Assembly (NCBI RefSeq): GCF_000344685.1
Contig: NW_006920411.1
Span: 1,266,623 to 1,330,622, forward strand
DNA: 64,000 nt
Direction of reading: 5' to 3'
Source: Gloeophyllum trabeum ATCC 11539
Taxonomy: Eukaryota; Basidiomycota; Agaricomycetes; Gloeophyllales; Gloeophyllaceae
Shown: one piece after another, positions 36,390 through 55,488 of the stretch
Numbering within the stretch: position 1 is the first letter of the stretch
Layout of the letters: every line of letters begins with the position of its first letter
Made by a program: the position numbers and the translations under genes
The notes under the pieces: generated by a model
The model's input: only the letters and a program-made list of their open reading frames with translations
The model's database searches: none
Told to the model about the DNA's origin: nothing

Positions 36390-38635
36390 TCATAGCGGTG
36401 TCCTTTGTACAGGCTGATACGGATGTCGTCGATGAAGAGTCGATGGGTCACGAGGTAAGCTAGCATAGCGCGAAAGCGTGTCTTCCCGCGAACGAAAATA
36501 ATGGTCCATGTCTGATTCGTCAAATTCGGAGGGGGGAGTCGGCGAGGATGGCGTCGCGACGAAGCTGGGATTATCCGTGGCACTGCCAACTCGAGTCTTC
36601 TCTCCGAGACGGTATGTGCGCTTCCTCCTCGCCTTGACGGGCTGCTTCTCGGCCGACGCAGACGAGCCGGACAAGCCAGACGGACGGTGGGGGACACTTC
36701 GGACAGTAAAGTGTTCCACCGATCGAGTATATGGGGAAAGGGTATGGTTAGAATGACTCAAAGTAGACAGCTGGGATATGGAATCGTTCAATGCAGGCCG
36801 CAGAACGATCTTCGGGTCGTGTTCGTGAATGGGGTGGTAAGCAGGTGGTGAACCGGAGTGGAAACCATCAATATTGGACGAGGCTGACGACAAGCGCCTC
36901 TCTCGAGGCTGCCTGACATAGACATCGTCGTGGTTTGCATACGGATACGGGGGTGTTGGTACTGACTGGGTCGCGTCGGTGCTCGATCTTGATATCTGAG
37001 TGCGCGAGCTCTCCGGACTCATGGGCCGGGATGGAGGTCGATGGAGAGGATAGCGCTGGTATTCTGGGGAAAGTGCATCGGGAGCGGAATCCTGGTACCA
37101 TGGGAATTCTTGCGGCTCCGGGCCAAGTCCGCGCGCGCTGCAAGTGCGGCCTGATGCCCTTGATGAGTAGGGACTAGAGGTAGCTTGCAAGGCCCGCAAG
37201 TGTCGGGTAGACAGGGGCAAAGACGGGGTTGACTGCATCATCCGAGAGGTGGAAGCGACAGATGGGGCGGCACGACCTGATCTCAGAGGCAGCGACGAAG
37301 TGGATGCTCTGGCGCTCGGCGTCCCAACCGAAGACTGGATCTGCGACTGCGAATGGAAAACTCTCGGTCGAGTGACCACGCCTCCGCCCACAGCAGGGAT
37401 AGTCTCGTATTCGGTTGGATCGTCCTCCGAGACGGACGGTGGAGGGCTGTAGTCAGGTACTGTGTCTTCCCACTCCACTACGTCGAAGGACCCAGACCCA
37501 ACTTCGTCTGGGTCGTCTTCCACCGCCTCCTCCGCCAAAGATGCTAAGCCCTTGTTGGGCGCAAATAAGCGACTGAAGCTACTGAACAGACTCTTTGTCG
37601 GCAGGCCTTCTGGCCGGAGACCATAGGTAGGGTCGAAGTTCTCGATATCGGGAAACGACGTGGGATATTCCTGGGATGGAGACCTGACTTGCACCGGTAG
37701 AGAGGAAACAACAGAAGGGGGTGTCTCTCGAGTGGTACTCGGAAGCGATACACTTGACGGAGACCGGGGTCTGATCATGCTGGATGCACCGACCGTCTGC
37801 CTGCGCAGGAGAGAGGGGTGCACACCGACGCTCTCCGAGCGAGGATAGCGCGGTATCGACGGCATGGACTCGACACTTGGCGCTTTCGGCCGTTTTGCGA
37901 GATATGGCGCCTCGACCTTGGCCTTTACCCACTGCTGGCTCAAACGGTGGATGATCCCGGGCAAGTCTTCCCGAAACATCTGACGTAGCTGACCCTCGAT
38001 TTCCCGCTGGATGTATTTCTGTATCACGGCGATGGAGTCAAAGGTACTGTTGATGTCGACGTTTTGCAGGGGATCTGTCTTAAAGACAAGAGTGATTCCT
38101 TTCTGCTTCGATACCACGAGGACTACGTAGGAGCTGAGCTTGAAGTGGGAGAGGCGCAACAGCATCGGTACCACGAGCGGCTGTTTCGCGGCGAGCATAC
38201 CTCTGGACCCAGCCATCAGATGGATGTCGGGCTGCTTGTGATTGAGAGGATTTGCCTGACAGAGAACATCAATACAACCGCGCTACCGCCAGGCATGATA
38301 GTCACCTACCTGGACCTTTGTCCTCAGTACCAGATGCGCATCGCCAGAATACGTGAGGCGGAATATTCCGCGGAATTGGTCAAGGGTGAGTTCGCCAATG
38401 TCACGTATTTCCAGTTCCGGAGGCTAGGTGATCTACCAATTAAACGACGTGCAACGCGAGGAGAGGGGCCTCGCTACTAGCGACTCACCTGAGTACCCAT
38501 CTCCAACTCCACCACTTCAATCTTATCGGCAATGACAGGAGGTTTGTTCCCCTTGTTCAAGGCCGAGTTGAGCATCTGAATAGCATCGGCATGAAACTGA
38601 TCGGAAAATCTCGGCCATTTGAAGGTGAAGGACAT
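36390..38635 (-). CDS. MDM34: ERMES complex subunit Mdm34
   Basis: Exons (minus): 38635-38489, 38423-38310, 38255-36390; 708 residues. The start [20 protein letters not shown] is typical, followed by the SMP lipid-binding domain (about 1-200): [60 protein letters not shown] and [21 protein letters not shown] (Mmm1, Mdm10, Mdm12, Mdm34) tethers ER to mitochondria and moves phospholipids between them; Mdm34 sits on the mitochondrial side. The last 500 residues are disordered, Ser/Pro/Arg-rich, with acidic patches ([20 protein letters not shown]) and a conserved-looking basic [10 protein letters not shown] box. The antisense strand of this exon stays open for up to 82 codons by composition only. 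The gene converges on virilizer: the two stop codons are 45 bases apart. Confidence 0.95.
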
Positions 38636-39124
38636 GTCGACGGTCGCAAGTGGTCTGCCTCAGCGTTCATAAGCAGTATTGCGGGTTGTATGCGCGGAAG
38701 CTGGGCCGTAACATGCTGATGCCGGGGGTGCAAGGCTGGGAGAGAACCAGGAGCAGGTTTGTAAAGCGTGGATACGGTGACGGAACAGGAACCGGCGCCT
38801 CCTCGCACAAACGGTCGCGCGTGTTAGTTCACCCAATTAACCGTAGAGTTCCTGTCAGATCCTCCAGAAAACAGCCCGAACGAGTTCAGCGTCGAGAGCA
38901 GGAATCAACGAGCAGCCAGCTGCAGAGTGCAAGTGCAATGGGTGGAAAGCTAAAATACCACGGCACGCGCCGACATGCATCGTAATTGCCTCCGACGGAC
39001 AATGCTCCGTAGCACCTTCCCCGCTGTTTCGCTGGACGCGCTTGCCTTACAGCAGCTGGCTGCTTTCGTTCTCTAACGACCGTCTTGCTTGTCTTCGTCC
39101 ACAGCTGGTGTCGCGTCTGTTTTC
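38636..39124. other. divergent intergenic region, MDM34 / Uds1-domain gene
   Basis: It supplies the upstream regions of both genes. No TATA box or gene seen. If translation of the Uds1-domain gene starts upstream of 39125 through a further 5' exon, it would lie here; I could not support one. Confidence 0.4.
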
Positions 39125-41994
39125 ATGAACGGTGTGCGCAGATTCCTCGGTGGCGGTCTGACGAACGGCGCGGCGTCGACCTCGCAGCAATCACCCGCGC
39201 AACAGGCCCCGGCACCCCCTCCGATACAGCCCATCGCCCCACTCGCGATATCCAAGCCGTCATGGCCGCCGAGTCCGACAGGGACGCAGCCAGACTCTCC
39301 TCTGGGCAGCCCCAAGACTACTACAGTCGGCCTGTTCCTCCGAAAGGACAAGCAGAAGCCTGCTCACGTCCCAGGCGAAGCCGAGCCAGACGACTCTCCA
39401 GGACAGTCTACGCGTCCGACATCTAACTCTTCGTCTGTCCTATCCCCCAGTCGTAGCCGTGGCTCTATCCCGATGTCCTCTCCAGCCACCACTCCCGGTG
39501 GATTAAGCCAGTCGCTGCCTTCATCCCCGGGAGCTGGTCCATCGTCGTCCCCGATCCGTCCAAGCATACCTAACCGGAAATCTTTCATGTCTAGGAAGTC
39601 GATACACCAAGTGGATCAGAGTGTCAAGCGTAGCTCAAGCCTACTCAACATCCAAGATGAGCTTCTCATGAGCCTCTTGGCCAGTGAAGCGGTCGTGGAC
39701 AGCAGGAATTATGTCATTCTGAGCGCTGAAGAAGTTGAAGAACTCAAGAAGGTTAGTACTCTCTTACGCTGCACGTAATCTGCCATGATGTCGCCTTCTG
39801 TCTCGTTCAGGAGCAACAAGTCTTGACCTCCCGGCTTGTGGCACTACATAAGAAACTCACCTTGGAGACGAAAATCAGGGACGCAGCTGTGTCATTATCT
39901 AGAGTCAATGCAGCTCACAAAAAAATGTCCAAGCAGACTCAGGAGCAACTGGATGCTGCCAACCACAAAGTTGATGTCGCTCAGAAAGAACTCTGGCGTG
40001 TCTCTGAGCGAGCTAATGAGATTACTCGCAAGCTACTTGAGCACCGTACCGCAGTCCTTGGTTTCTCCGTCCGGAGCTTGGAAAAGAAGAATGCCCCCAA
40101 CGGCGATGTATTGGAATCTGATGGATCCGGCTACGACACGCCGAACCGGAGCTCAGCGATGAGCCCTACCTCTTCAGCGCAGACTAGCGTTTCATCCAAG
40201 GCTCGCTTTGAGGGGGCCCATCTGTTCGCGGGTCATGCGGATGCTGTTGTACCTCAAGTGCCTCGAGCTCCGCCGACCGTCGCGGACATCGTTGCTCTAG
40301 AGGAGAAGCTGAAAGCAGTTACGTCTAGTTTGAACGCAGCAAACAGGAAGCAAGCGGAAATGCGCCAGGAGCTTTCTATGCTACAGTTGGAGAAGGAGCA
40401 ACTGGAGACCTCCGCACAACTGGAGGTCCAGAATGCGGAGGAGTCTGTCGCTTCCATGCAGCAAGAATTGGTGGAGGACAGAGAAGCGTGGGATAGAGAC
40501 AGAGCTGCACTAGCCGAGCGGGACAGGCAGATAGAGATACTGGAGAGTAGGCTGGAGGTTCTTGAGGAGCAGAGCGGAGAGACATCTGAGCTACAAGACT
40601 CGTTAGTCCGGGCTCGGCAAGACGTGCAACGTAGGGACATGGAGATCGAGGACCTGAGAAGAAGACTCGAGAGTCAGACTCAGTCAAATAATGCCGAGCA
40701 AGCTCTCATTGATCTACAAGACGAGCTAGACAGATGCCGGCAAGACTTGCACAAGCTGACCGAGGACCACGGCATCATCGTATCGTCTCCGGATCCGTCG
40801 TTCTCTCCATCGATCGAGATGTACATAGAAGCTATAGCCGGCGACTTGGAGGAGCGGCGGCTTGCTCGACTCGAGTGGGTTACCGCACAACGTCGACTAG
40901 AAGAGGACGTACGGGAAGCCACCACCAAAGCCAATACCCTAGCCCAAGAGTTAGAGCGCGTCAAGCGCGAGAGGGATGAGGCAAGGACTGAATTGTCCAC
41001 TATCCGCAGTCGTCCTGAGGTCAGTCTATGCTCTCCGGCCCTACAGCGGAATACTCATACTTCGACTTTGGCAGGAACCATCATCCGCTACTTCCGCCGC
41101 TGTGGAGTATACAGGCGACGCTGGCAAGGTGATGGCTGTTCTGCAGCCGCTCTGGGCCATCCTTCCTTCCCCAGAAGCGCGTGCATCCAAGCTTGGATCC
41201 AGAGCGTCCTTCAGAACCGCCTCCCCTACAAGCACACCCGGTAGCCCCAAGATAGGTGCGACGTCGCTTTCCGAGATGGACGTGCGATCCTTGAAGACGC
41301 TATACGACAATCGCGCGAATAACCCGGCGTCGGCGGACCCGTCTACCTTCTCTGTGGAAGCATTTGCAGCGAGAGTTCAGGCACTGGTTCAGGATGATAG
41401 GGCACTCATCGAGCGTCTGATACGATTTGCGCAAGCGCACGATCTCCTGAAGAAGAATGCGGAGAGGGCACAGAAACTCGCTCAAGAGAGTAATAACGCC
41501 CTGGAAACCTACCAGAAGCAGGTGAAAACACTCGAGGAGCGGCATGCTACTATGGCTGCCCGGCAATCCGCTTTGTGAGTAATGACATTTTATTCGGTGG
41601 ACACTGGATTGACTGCGATGCTGGCAGACAACAAGAAGTGGAGCAGTTACAGGAGACTATTGAACGCATCACCGCTGAGAAGCATGAGGTCGAAATGCAT
41701 GCTGCCGAGCAGGCTGAGACGTGCCGACAGCTCACGGAGGCTAACAACACGCTCAGTGCGAAGACGCTCACGTTGGCGGAAGAAGCCGCGTCAGCATCGG
41801 ACGCCGTCCGGAGGCAAATGGAGGCCCAGCTAGCTGAATGCAGACAGTCGTTGCAGAAGGCGCAAGATGAGCTGGAGGCCGTGCAGATCTCCGAGCAGTC
41901 GCAACGGGCGGCCCTGTTGGACGAGTTGAATTCCATGCAGACGGAGAATGGCAATCTCAGGGCACAGTTAAGAGCTGCTGCCGCTAAGAAATAG
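39125..41994 (+). CDS. Uds1-domain coiled-coil protein (up-regulated during septation)
   Basis: Exons: 39125-39751, 39811-41019, 41075-41574, 41628-41994; 900 residues. After a disordered Pro/Ser-rich first 160 residues comes SVKRSSSLLNIQDELLMSLL, then ASEAVVDSRNYVILSAEEVE and LVALHKKLTLETKIRDAAVSL, which is the Uds1 domain first seen in a fission yeast protein induced at septation. The rest is long coiled coil broken by low-complexity linkers (40130-40270, 41170-41280), ending in a short basic AAAAKK. A role at septum or cell tips is inferred from the family name only; no enzymatic motif is seen. I chose ATG 39125 (MNGVRRFLGGG) as the first in-frame Met. A weak pseudo-acceptor before it leaves open an extra upstream exon. 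Confidence 0.85.
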
Positions 41995-42147
41995 CCGTAG
42001 TAACGTTGTCGAGGTAACGCTGGTACCTCTATGTATACATCGATTCAGTCACCTTATATTCGCCTGTCATTTTACATAATACCACTGGATTTTCTGCCGC
42101 AGAAAGAGCTAAACGAATGATATAAATGTATATTGTTACTTTGTCAA

Positions 42148-42220
42148 GCCCTCGTTGTCTAATGGTTATGACGTCAGACTTCTAATCTGGAGGTTGTGAG
42201 TTCGAGTCTCACCGGGGGCT
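42148..42220 (+). tRNA. tRNA-Arg (anticodon UCU)
   Basis: The 73 bases fold as a cloverleaf: acceptor stem GCCCTCG pairs with CGGGGGC (one G-T pair), the D arm has TGGTTA, the anticodon stem TCAGA/TCTGG closes the loop CTTCTAA with anticodon TCT, and the T arm has GTGAGTTCGAGTCTCAC. T is the discriminator base. Internal box A and box B (GTTCGAGTC) are present. There is no intron. A T-rich run (TTTGATTTTT) right after the gene can serve as the RNA polymerase III terminator. It reads AGA codons. Confidence 0.95.
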
Positions 42221-43643
42221 TTTGATTTTTAACACCTTGCTTCTGTTCTCGGAGTTTTTGTCCTCCTGCTTGCATTTCGTTCGTGCTGAGCAAGCGACAG
42301 TGGTGCCCGTTGCAATCATTTGATTTTCTTGAGGATTCTAGGTACAGCCTATCGCCATGCGACCGGTTTAGGGGCGTGAAGTCGTTGCAGATTTGGCTTG
42401 TAGAGCAAGGGTCAATCATGGATAGTGAAGCTACCGTGGGTTATTACCGTAGGCCATTGACAAGCTTGCATGAGGGAAGTCTAAGATGGTATTGTTCAGT
42501 CGGAACGTCTGATGTTCCTGTACACTTGTTGTGTGATGTACCCCAATGCACTGTATCTCACTGTGAAACACAGACTATAGCAGTGCGAGTTAGCAGTAAG
42601 ATAAATAGCGCCTTGAAAGTCTCCCGTTCAAGCTTGGGGGTACAGAGGTACTTAATTCTCAATCCAAGTTGTGGTCGTGCTTCGTCGGGGAAGGGACTAG
42701 TACTTGCAAATTTATGGAGCGGTGAAAAAATTTAGACAGGTATTCTGCGCAGTCTATCTGTTGACAAGCCATACTCAATGGTATACAAACATGCTTTCCT
42801 TCGTATTTATTACACCTTGCCGATTAACACGAAGTGGGATTCAGACGTCGCATGTGAGAACTAGAGTGGGTATAAAAGTGGGGAAGGATCCCTACCCAGA
42901 AATCGCAAAGAGGACGACATGTAGCACACTAAGATAGAGCTGCGTGAAGCACTTGTAAGACTGTCAACCTCATTACCGTCTGAATGCAGGACCTCAGTTG
43001 GTCGCGGTAATGGACACGGGAAAAGCCGGGAGATGCAGATCCAACAGATGTAGGTATCCCACAGCCCCATGCATCAATCACGCCGCCGGTACATGATTGC
43101 CCCTACAAACTGAGCTCTACTTGCAGCGTCCGAGGGGTGCCGGGCAGAGACAAAACCTTGCGCGCACAGTCCGAGACAAGGATAAGTAGCAGCCGGGAGC
43201 ATTTGAGCGCGAAACTGATTGGAAGCACCGTTACGCTTCTGTCCGAGAGTTGCCAAATAAGGACAAGCTTCTGAAGGTTGATGCCTCGGCCGGCACCTGA
43301 GTTGCAGACAGAAAGATTCCGAGACGCACGAGAATGCAAGTCTTTGTGACCGAAACGGCGGTTATAGAACAACAACCATCTCAGGCTTGGTCGTCGTGCA
43401 GGCGGGTCGGGCAACGAGGCGCAGGGCAGCATTTGGGCAGAAACAGGCGCAGCTGGTGCGTGGCGAGTGTATCAGGATCTCATTTCTGTGGCTCAGAAGG
43501 ACGCCAGCGAGTTCCCACGGAGAAGCACGAAGCTCGCGTAGCAGCACACTCCGGACCTCCCACACTCCAGAACCTCTTATTTATCTTACTCACAGCGTCC
43601 TCCACCGCCGCCGCCCCTCCCGACAATTCTGTCCGTGGCTGCG
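42221..43643. other. intergenic region, tRNA-Arg to KDM5
   Basis: This 1.4-kb gap has no supported gene. Open frames of 110-158 codons on both strands near 43103-43863 lie partly across the KDM5 5' end and have no motif or matching exons. The stretch 42530-42850 is AT-richer than its surroundings. The KDM5 promoter and 5' leader must be in the last part. Confidence 0.45.
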
Positions 43644-49954
<6,311 letters not shown>

Positions 49955-50573
49955 GCCGCGCCTGCTCATGGTGTTTCATCCGCTGTTCTTTGCTGTGCCA
50001 TCTGTAATGTTTTCTAGAATAGTGTGTATACTAGCGGGCTGTACTGGCTGTTTTCTTGTATCTGTCGCATGGATGGTCAATCGATATTGAAATCTTTGGG
50101 TTCATCGGATAATACTTGATCGCGGAGTTTTCGGGAACCCTATTACACGGGAGCATTTTGGCACTATGTGAGAAGCCCCAACCTCGATCACTTGATCGGG
50201 TGCTTCCCCTCCATCACTCAAGATGCGCCACGCACGGAACCTTGGATCTGTGCGATCGCAAGCAAGCGCCAATCTCAGAACCAACAGTATGGATAGTATG
50301 CGGATGGTATGTGAGGGTGTATCATTATCATGCGAAAATGCAAAGGCCGTACCAAAACGACATTCTATCGGTAACGTGAAAGTCGTCAGCAGCGTGCAAC
50401 CCGAGATATCTCCCCTGGCCGTGGTCCTATGCAAAGGATCGGACAGGAAATGTCCCGACGATTCATGCAGCATCCCCACCTCCAGTTTCGTAGCACCAAT
50501 GCCGCCGGAAGTCTCTCCAATTCTTCCTCGACCGGCGCTGTTGTAACTTGTGACACTGCAGGAGTTGCGAGTG
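49955..50573. other. convergent intergenic region, KDM5 / CorA-type transporter
   Basis: The 3' ends of both genes face each other here. A long open frame at 50102-50662 on the minus strand overlaps the last CorA exon in another frame and has no recognisable motif, so I do not call it. No repeat or RNA gene seen. Confidence 0.45.
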
Positions 50574-53410
50574 CTATCGCCCCGCCATAAGCTTGTATGT
50601 GGAGTAGCCGCCGACGACAGCGAATGCAACCAGTGCACCGATGATGGACAAAAACCATGCATAACCCTACAGAAGCATGCGACGTGTCAACCCGGACTAG
50701 TCCTCGCGCACGGGCGGCTACACTCACAGGAACATCCTGACCGGGTACATGGACGTTCATACCCCACAGACCTGCAAAACGAGTTGATGAATAAATCAAC
50801 TGCTTAAGACACAAGTAGACGCACCAGTGACGAGATTCATCGGAATCAACACCGTACCCAGGGCCGTCAGCTTGCTCAGAACGTCGTTGATTTGGTTATT
50901 GGCGTCCGTCATCTCGATGGATATCTGGGCGAGATAATTGGAGTGTGACCGGGAGAGGATTTTCTCGTAGTGGTTCAAGTTCTGGGTCATAGTGATCAAA
51001 TGGTCCTGTGCAAGGAATCGGTGCTGTGAGCGTCCATGGTAAGTGGTGGCCGTTATCTGATAATTACCTGGATATCTGATAAGTAGAGGCCCTATAAAAT
51101 TGAAGGTCAACGCTCTACCCGCTGATACTCAGCGGATGCGTGCTCACGATATCAGACGTAGGTGCGACCCTCCAGTTCTCGTTACACCTCTTCGCGAGAC
51201 CCTTGACGACATCGGCTTTGTTTCCCATTAGCCGCAGTAGACCCATCACCTTCTTCCTGCACGTCCCAATCCTATGCAGGGAGGCACGCTCAATATCATA
51301 CCGCATTCACCAAGCTCCCACTGTAGCGCACAATACTCACCTCCTTAACATGTCGCTCTGCTCAGCCTCCTTCAAGATCAATACCAACTCGTCGATACTA
51401 TCTACCTCGTACTCGATGCTCTGGATTAACGGTCCGAATGCATCGGTGATATCGTCAATAAGGGCATAGGAGATCCAGTCCGATGTGACAGAGATATAGT
51501 CCTTGAGTTGCTTGATTCGTCGGCGGACGTTGGACGGATGGGGTGTTGGTCGGAAGTGAAACTAAAGGGTGAAGTCGTGATGACACCAAATATGACACAA
51601 ATGAAAAGGGAGTTATCAGATAACATGTGCAGTGGGTTGAAGGGAGGGAGGCTACTCACGCTTAGTGTACCCTCTCTAAACACAACGACATACATATTGA
51701 GCGGTTGTAAATATGTAGGACTGTACGGGTCCTGTTCAAAACTCCTAAAGCACACGAAATAATAATTCCGAAACAGCTCGATCTTCTCCCGCGTCTCTTC
51801 CATCTGAATGTCTTCTGCCGTGAGTGGATGGATGCCAAATACCTGCAGATGACATACGCAGCGCATACATCCAGTAAATCTTTGGTATTACACAAAGGTA
51901 GAAACTGGCAGAGGAAAGGCCGCACCTTACTCAGCATCTTCATCTCCTCGTCTGTCGGATTCTGTACATCCAGCCACCACGTATTTCCCTCCACATCTCC
52001 CCCGCCCACACTGCCCACACCCCCAACAGCAGTCTTACTACTCCCGCCCCCATTGACCCCGGGCGCACCGCCCTTCTTCCCCCCCTCTGTCTTCCCAGCC
52101 CCGCTCATCGTCGTTCCCGTATTCGGTGTGCGCGGGCGCGACTCGTCCGTCTCCGTGCCAGAGGTACTCGCATCACGCACGCCCGCAAACAAATTCTCAA
52201 ATGTCTGTCCCTCGGCTGGCAGCTCCGACAAGCTGCGTGCATGGATCGTCGCACTCAGCGCGTTCGAATAGAACGAGAACCGGTACGGCCGGTCGTGCCC
52301 CTGCCCCGCATCGAGACCCACGCCAGCCGCTTGCCCAGCGCCGCCGCCGTCGCCCAGGTCCACGACCACATTGTCCAGGCTGGGTATGGGGTTGAGCGCG
52401 CCCCCGCCCCCGCCGAGCGTCGGAGGCGGGGCGCCGGTCGCACCCTCGAAGAGCGCCATCTTACCTGCATCGCCGTGCTTGTGCCGCCGCGGCTGGGGCG
52501 TGGACTGAGAAAGCTTGCGCTGCCGCGCGGACGCGAAGGGGGATGATGGGAAGGACGTGCCGGGAGCACCGGACCCGCTGGGGCCTGCTTCGTCCTGCTG
52601 TGCTTGGGTAAGCTGCGACGCGCGCCTGCTGAAGCTGGGTGGCATTTCGGGCGGGGGTCCGGTGGGGGTGTGGATGCCCAGGCTCTTTTTCTCGCCCCTT
52701 GCCCATTCTTCCATGTGGTCAAAGTCGAAGTTGCTCCTGTTCATGTTCATGTTTGTGGTGTACATGGCATTGGGTTGATACATCGGAAGGCCGCCCATCT
52801 CTTCCTCACCACCGACAGTCATGCCCCCGCCCATCTGAGGGACCTGCGGGGTGTTGGCAAAGGTTGCGAGAAGGGACGGGTCGTGGGTCTGGTTCAGGTG
52901 GGGCATCTGGAGCGGTGAAGGGGTGACTTGTTGTTCTTGTTGCACGTTGGGAAGATGGAGGTGTGGGGACGGGGTGGGAATTTGGAAAGGGGAACCCTGC
53001 ACCTCAGTATGGGCGTCGGAGATGTCTGACGGGCTGCGGGTCAAGTGCTCCTCATTCTCAGGCAGAACGGGGAATGGAGAAGTGTGTGTATGCGGCATCT
53101 GGGGATGATCCTCGGGGGAGATTTGAGGCCTTAGAGTAACGGGGGAGGCCATAGGCGATGAGACAGTCTGGGAGCGTGCGCGCGAGAGCTGCATGGCCAT
53201 GTCGACGTCGAGGGTGCGCTGACGCTCGCGCGCGTCAGGGTCGTGGATCATTGCCCTCGAAAGCGTAGGCGACAGCCTGGACGGATGGTCGGGGATGTGC
53301 AAGTCGGAGGAGACAGAGACGGAGGTGCGCCTACGAACGGGCGAGGGCGTGTCGCGCCTGCCGACCTTGGGGGACGAAGAAAGCACGCTCGAGTCTTGCG
53401 GCGACGACAT
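50574..53410 (-). CDS. CorA-family magnesium transporter (Alr1/Mnr2 type)
   Basis: Exons (minus): 53410-51926, 51842-51660, 51561-51341, 51271-51148, 51091-51068, 51005-50825, 50771-50728, 50666-50574; 784 residues. The first 470 residues are a disordered cytoplasmic leader rich in Ser, Pro, Gly and Met. The CorA part begins NTWWLDVQNPTDEEM and continues FGIHPLTAEDIQMEETREKI, NYYFVCFRSF, a long helix and the pore end: LIPMNLVTGLWGMN (GMN at 743-745) in helix 1, then the loop VHVPGQDVPG and helix 2 (FLSIIGALVAFAVVGGY). Pentamers with GMN conduct Mg2+; fungal members act at plasma membrane (Alr1) or vacuole (Mnr2), which the sequence does not decide. Eight exons, one only 24 bases. Its 5' end and promoter were copied to about 55489-55573. 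Confidence 0.93.
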
Positions 53411-54092
53411 GGTCGCTGGACGTCGACGCTTGCGCGAAAGGCAACTGGACTGGACGAAACGGAAATGAAGATCAAGTCAGAGGACGACACCGGCTGAGCT
53501 ATTTCCTGCTGCCAATCCCGAACGAGCGATAGCGTCCAGGAACGCACAACGTGGCCTCTCTGCGGCGTAATATGCGGGCGCAGCAGTCCGGGAACGTGCG
53601 CAACGGCGGCGGGTGCGAACGAGGACGCAGAGCGTCGCGGAGACCAGCGAGCAGAGACAGCAGACGGTGGCGGAGATGATATCACCGTAACATTCTACGT
53701 TGCCTATACTTGGTGAACAGCACAGCCACCCCCCTCTTCCCCGCCACTGCCGGCATTGCACCGCGAATCGTGTGCCAGGCATTCGAGAGTGGGCCTCGTC
53801 GTCGAAGGCACGTATTTGTACTGACTGCGGCACATACTACACCGACTGAGTAGGCTGAGGCAGTCATACCAGAAATCATAGCAATTATGTCTATTGCCCG
53901 CGACTTTGCCGAGCAATATGCGCACTGGAACTTGAAGGGATAGAAGGACCGCGTCCAGGCATGCCATACCAGCGGGTAATGATGCATGATGGCTGATAGC
54001 ATTTCCCTCCCACCGGGAGTATTTCTTGGTTGCATGAAAGCACCCATCCATTGGACATCCTCGACTGATTCCCTCACAAGCGTCAATTAACC
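53411..54092. other. intergenic region, CorA promoter side
   Basis: This is the duplicated promoter block of unit 1, between the divergent CorA start codon and the decayed SDR. No intact gene or TATA box toward the SDR side is seen. Open frames on the minus strand here (up to 145 codons) have no recognisable product. Confidence 0.5.
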
Positions 54093-55316
54093 ATGCTCGA
54101 CGATGCGCTCAAGCAGCTGGCCGGCACGCCTGAGATTGGGGTCAAAGCCGACCTCACATGTACGATTGGCATCGTCATCCGTGTCATCATCGGCATATTT
54201 ATTGAAGCCGCCAAGCATTTATCATCCATGAATGCTGCCAAAGTCATTGTAGGTGGTTGTAATGAGAAGAAAAAGAAAGCAGTCGCAGGTACGGTGTACC
54301 CTCCAAATACTCATGCGCCGAGTCACTCACTAGTTCATGCATTGGCGGAGAAAGCTACCGGCAAGCACAGCGCGGAGCTCAATCTCGGTCGCTTCTCTTC
54401 CGTCGATAGATTCGAAAGGGGAGGCGGCCGGCTCTATATCCTTGTCATAAACGCCGGTATAGCCATCCTCACCTAGAGGGCTGTGAAGGCTGACAGGCCA
54501 CTCATCTAAGCAAAATGACGGATCGATGTCTGACAAGACTATCCGCACTTGATCGTCAATCAGCCTTGTGCTCTGCTGCTCCTGCCGTGCTTGCTCAAGA
54601 CACCTTCGGACTTCTCCATCCAAACTCGACTTTTTATCGTGGCCAGTGAGATGCCAGTGCGTTTTTTGCCACCCTTGATGGCGATGTCAACAATAGCCCC
54701 AACGTACTCAAGAAGTTCCGCAACAAGGAGTACTGCAAGAGAACGTAGAGTACATTCCTTAACAGCCTCCCCGGTTTTGATTAAGCTCGCTTCCTGATAT
54801 CCAGCATGAGACAGCGGTACGGTGTCTCCAAGCGTACATCTGCTGATTTCCACTGATTGGCTATTCCTAGACCCCGTTCGTCCGCGCCCTGGATTCGCGT
54901 CTTCCGCTGACGTCCGCGCTCAATGAATACTCCGTGAATCTGTTCTGCAAGCCCGAGTTGACGCGGCACATCCCGCACTTCTAAGCCGCAAAGCATCGAA
55001 CATGCAGGCAAGACGCTTACGCGTGGACCTGCGAGGAGGGTTCGCGGCAGCTCGTGCGCCGGCGGGCTGCACTCGGCCTTCGAATTTCTCGATGTCTACC
55101 AGATTCGGGGAGCACATTCATTCCGGACAACAAGAAACGAAGCTGGATAATTTCGTCCTCAGCAAGGACGGGCAGGAGGCTCAGGACTCAGGCTGTCTTT
55201 AGGGAAGCAACCACGTGCATCCTCCATGTTCTGGACGCTCAGAGAAATCGCTTAGAATCCTGAAGGAAGTGACGACAAAGGTAACTGTTATTGTGCAGGA
55301 ATATCTGTCCGCCTGA
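54093..55316 (+). pseudogene. decayed short-chain dehydrogenase, unit 1 copy
   Basis: It parallels the intact gene at 56241-57559 along its whole length: LDDALKQLAGTPEIGVKADL, KHLSSMNAAKVIV, EKATGKHSAELNLGRFSSVD, RLYILVINAGIA, RYGVSKR, FVRALDSRLPLTSALN, ELTRHIPHF, EEGSRQL, and the end EYLSA with TGA. It is broken in many places: after NAGIA the frame stops; the pieces that follow lie in different frames; and a stop follows HIPHF. The nucleotide-binding GANTGIG of the intact copy has become RVIIGIF, so it would be inactive even if read. The first ATG of the intact copy has no counterpart; the ATG at 54093 is a chance codon. The TATA box is missing. Confidence 0.85.
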
Positions 55317-55488
55317 ATGGAATGGCCAAGGAAAATGAATGCCAATGTAGCAACAGTCAGATTCAGTTAGTGTGCATGTGACACCAGCATAAATGATATA
55401 ACATCACCATGCGTGACATTTCGTTGCGTGAGATAAATTGAGTTTGTGGCATACACGCCTGAGCGAATGATCACGGATGTACGAGCGT

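Larger units (their letters stand above)
53310..55316. repeat. segmental duplication, unit 1 (CorA 5' end + promoter + decayed SDR)
   Basis: Unit 1 is homologous in the same order to unit 2 at about 55489-57559. Shared markers: ACAGAGAC, CGAAGAAAG and TCTTGCGG in the CorA leader (53313-53400 against 55489-55566), CCAAT-CCGAAC-AGCGAT (53512-53538 against 55694-55715), AGACGGTGGCGGAGATGATA (53662-53681 against 55747-55766), ACAGCCACC, and then the SDR gene through its last codons (GAATATCTGTC). The copies are strongly diverged, so the event is old. Confidence 0.8.

Noticed and set aside
36508..38000. Open frames antisense to MDM34
   Set aside because: They follow from the Ser/Pro/Arg composition of the MDM34 tail; none has a start context, splice continuation or known motif.
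50102..50662. 186-codon open frame on the minus strand at the CorA 3' end
   Set aside because: It overlaps the last CorA exon in a different frame, and its product has no family resemblance; the CorA reading explains the conserved sequence.
52126..52926. Long open frames antisense to the first CorA exon
   Set aside because: The exon is GC- and Pro/Gly-rich, which keeps antisense frames open. The products are repetitive Arg/Pro/Gly strings without motifs.
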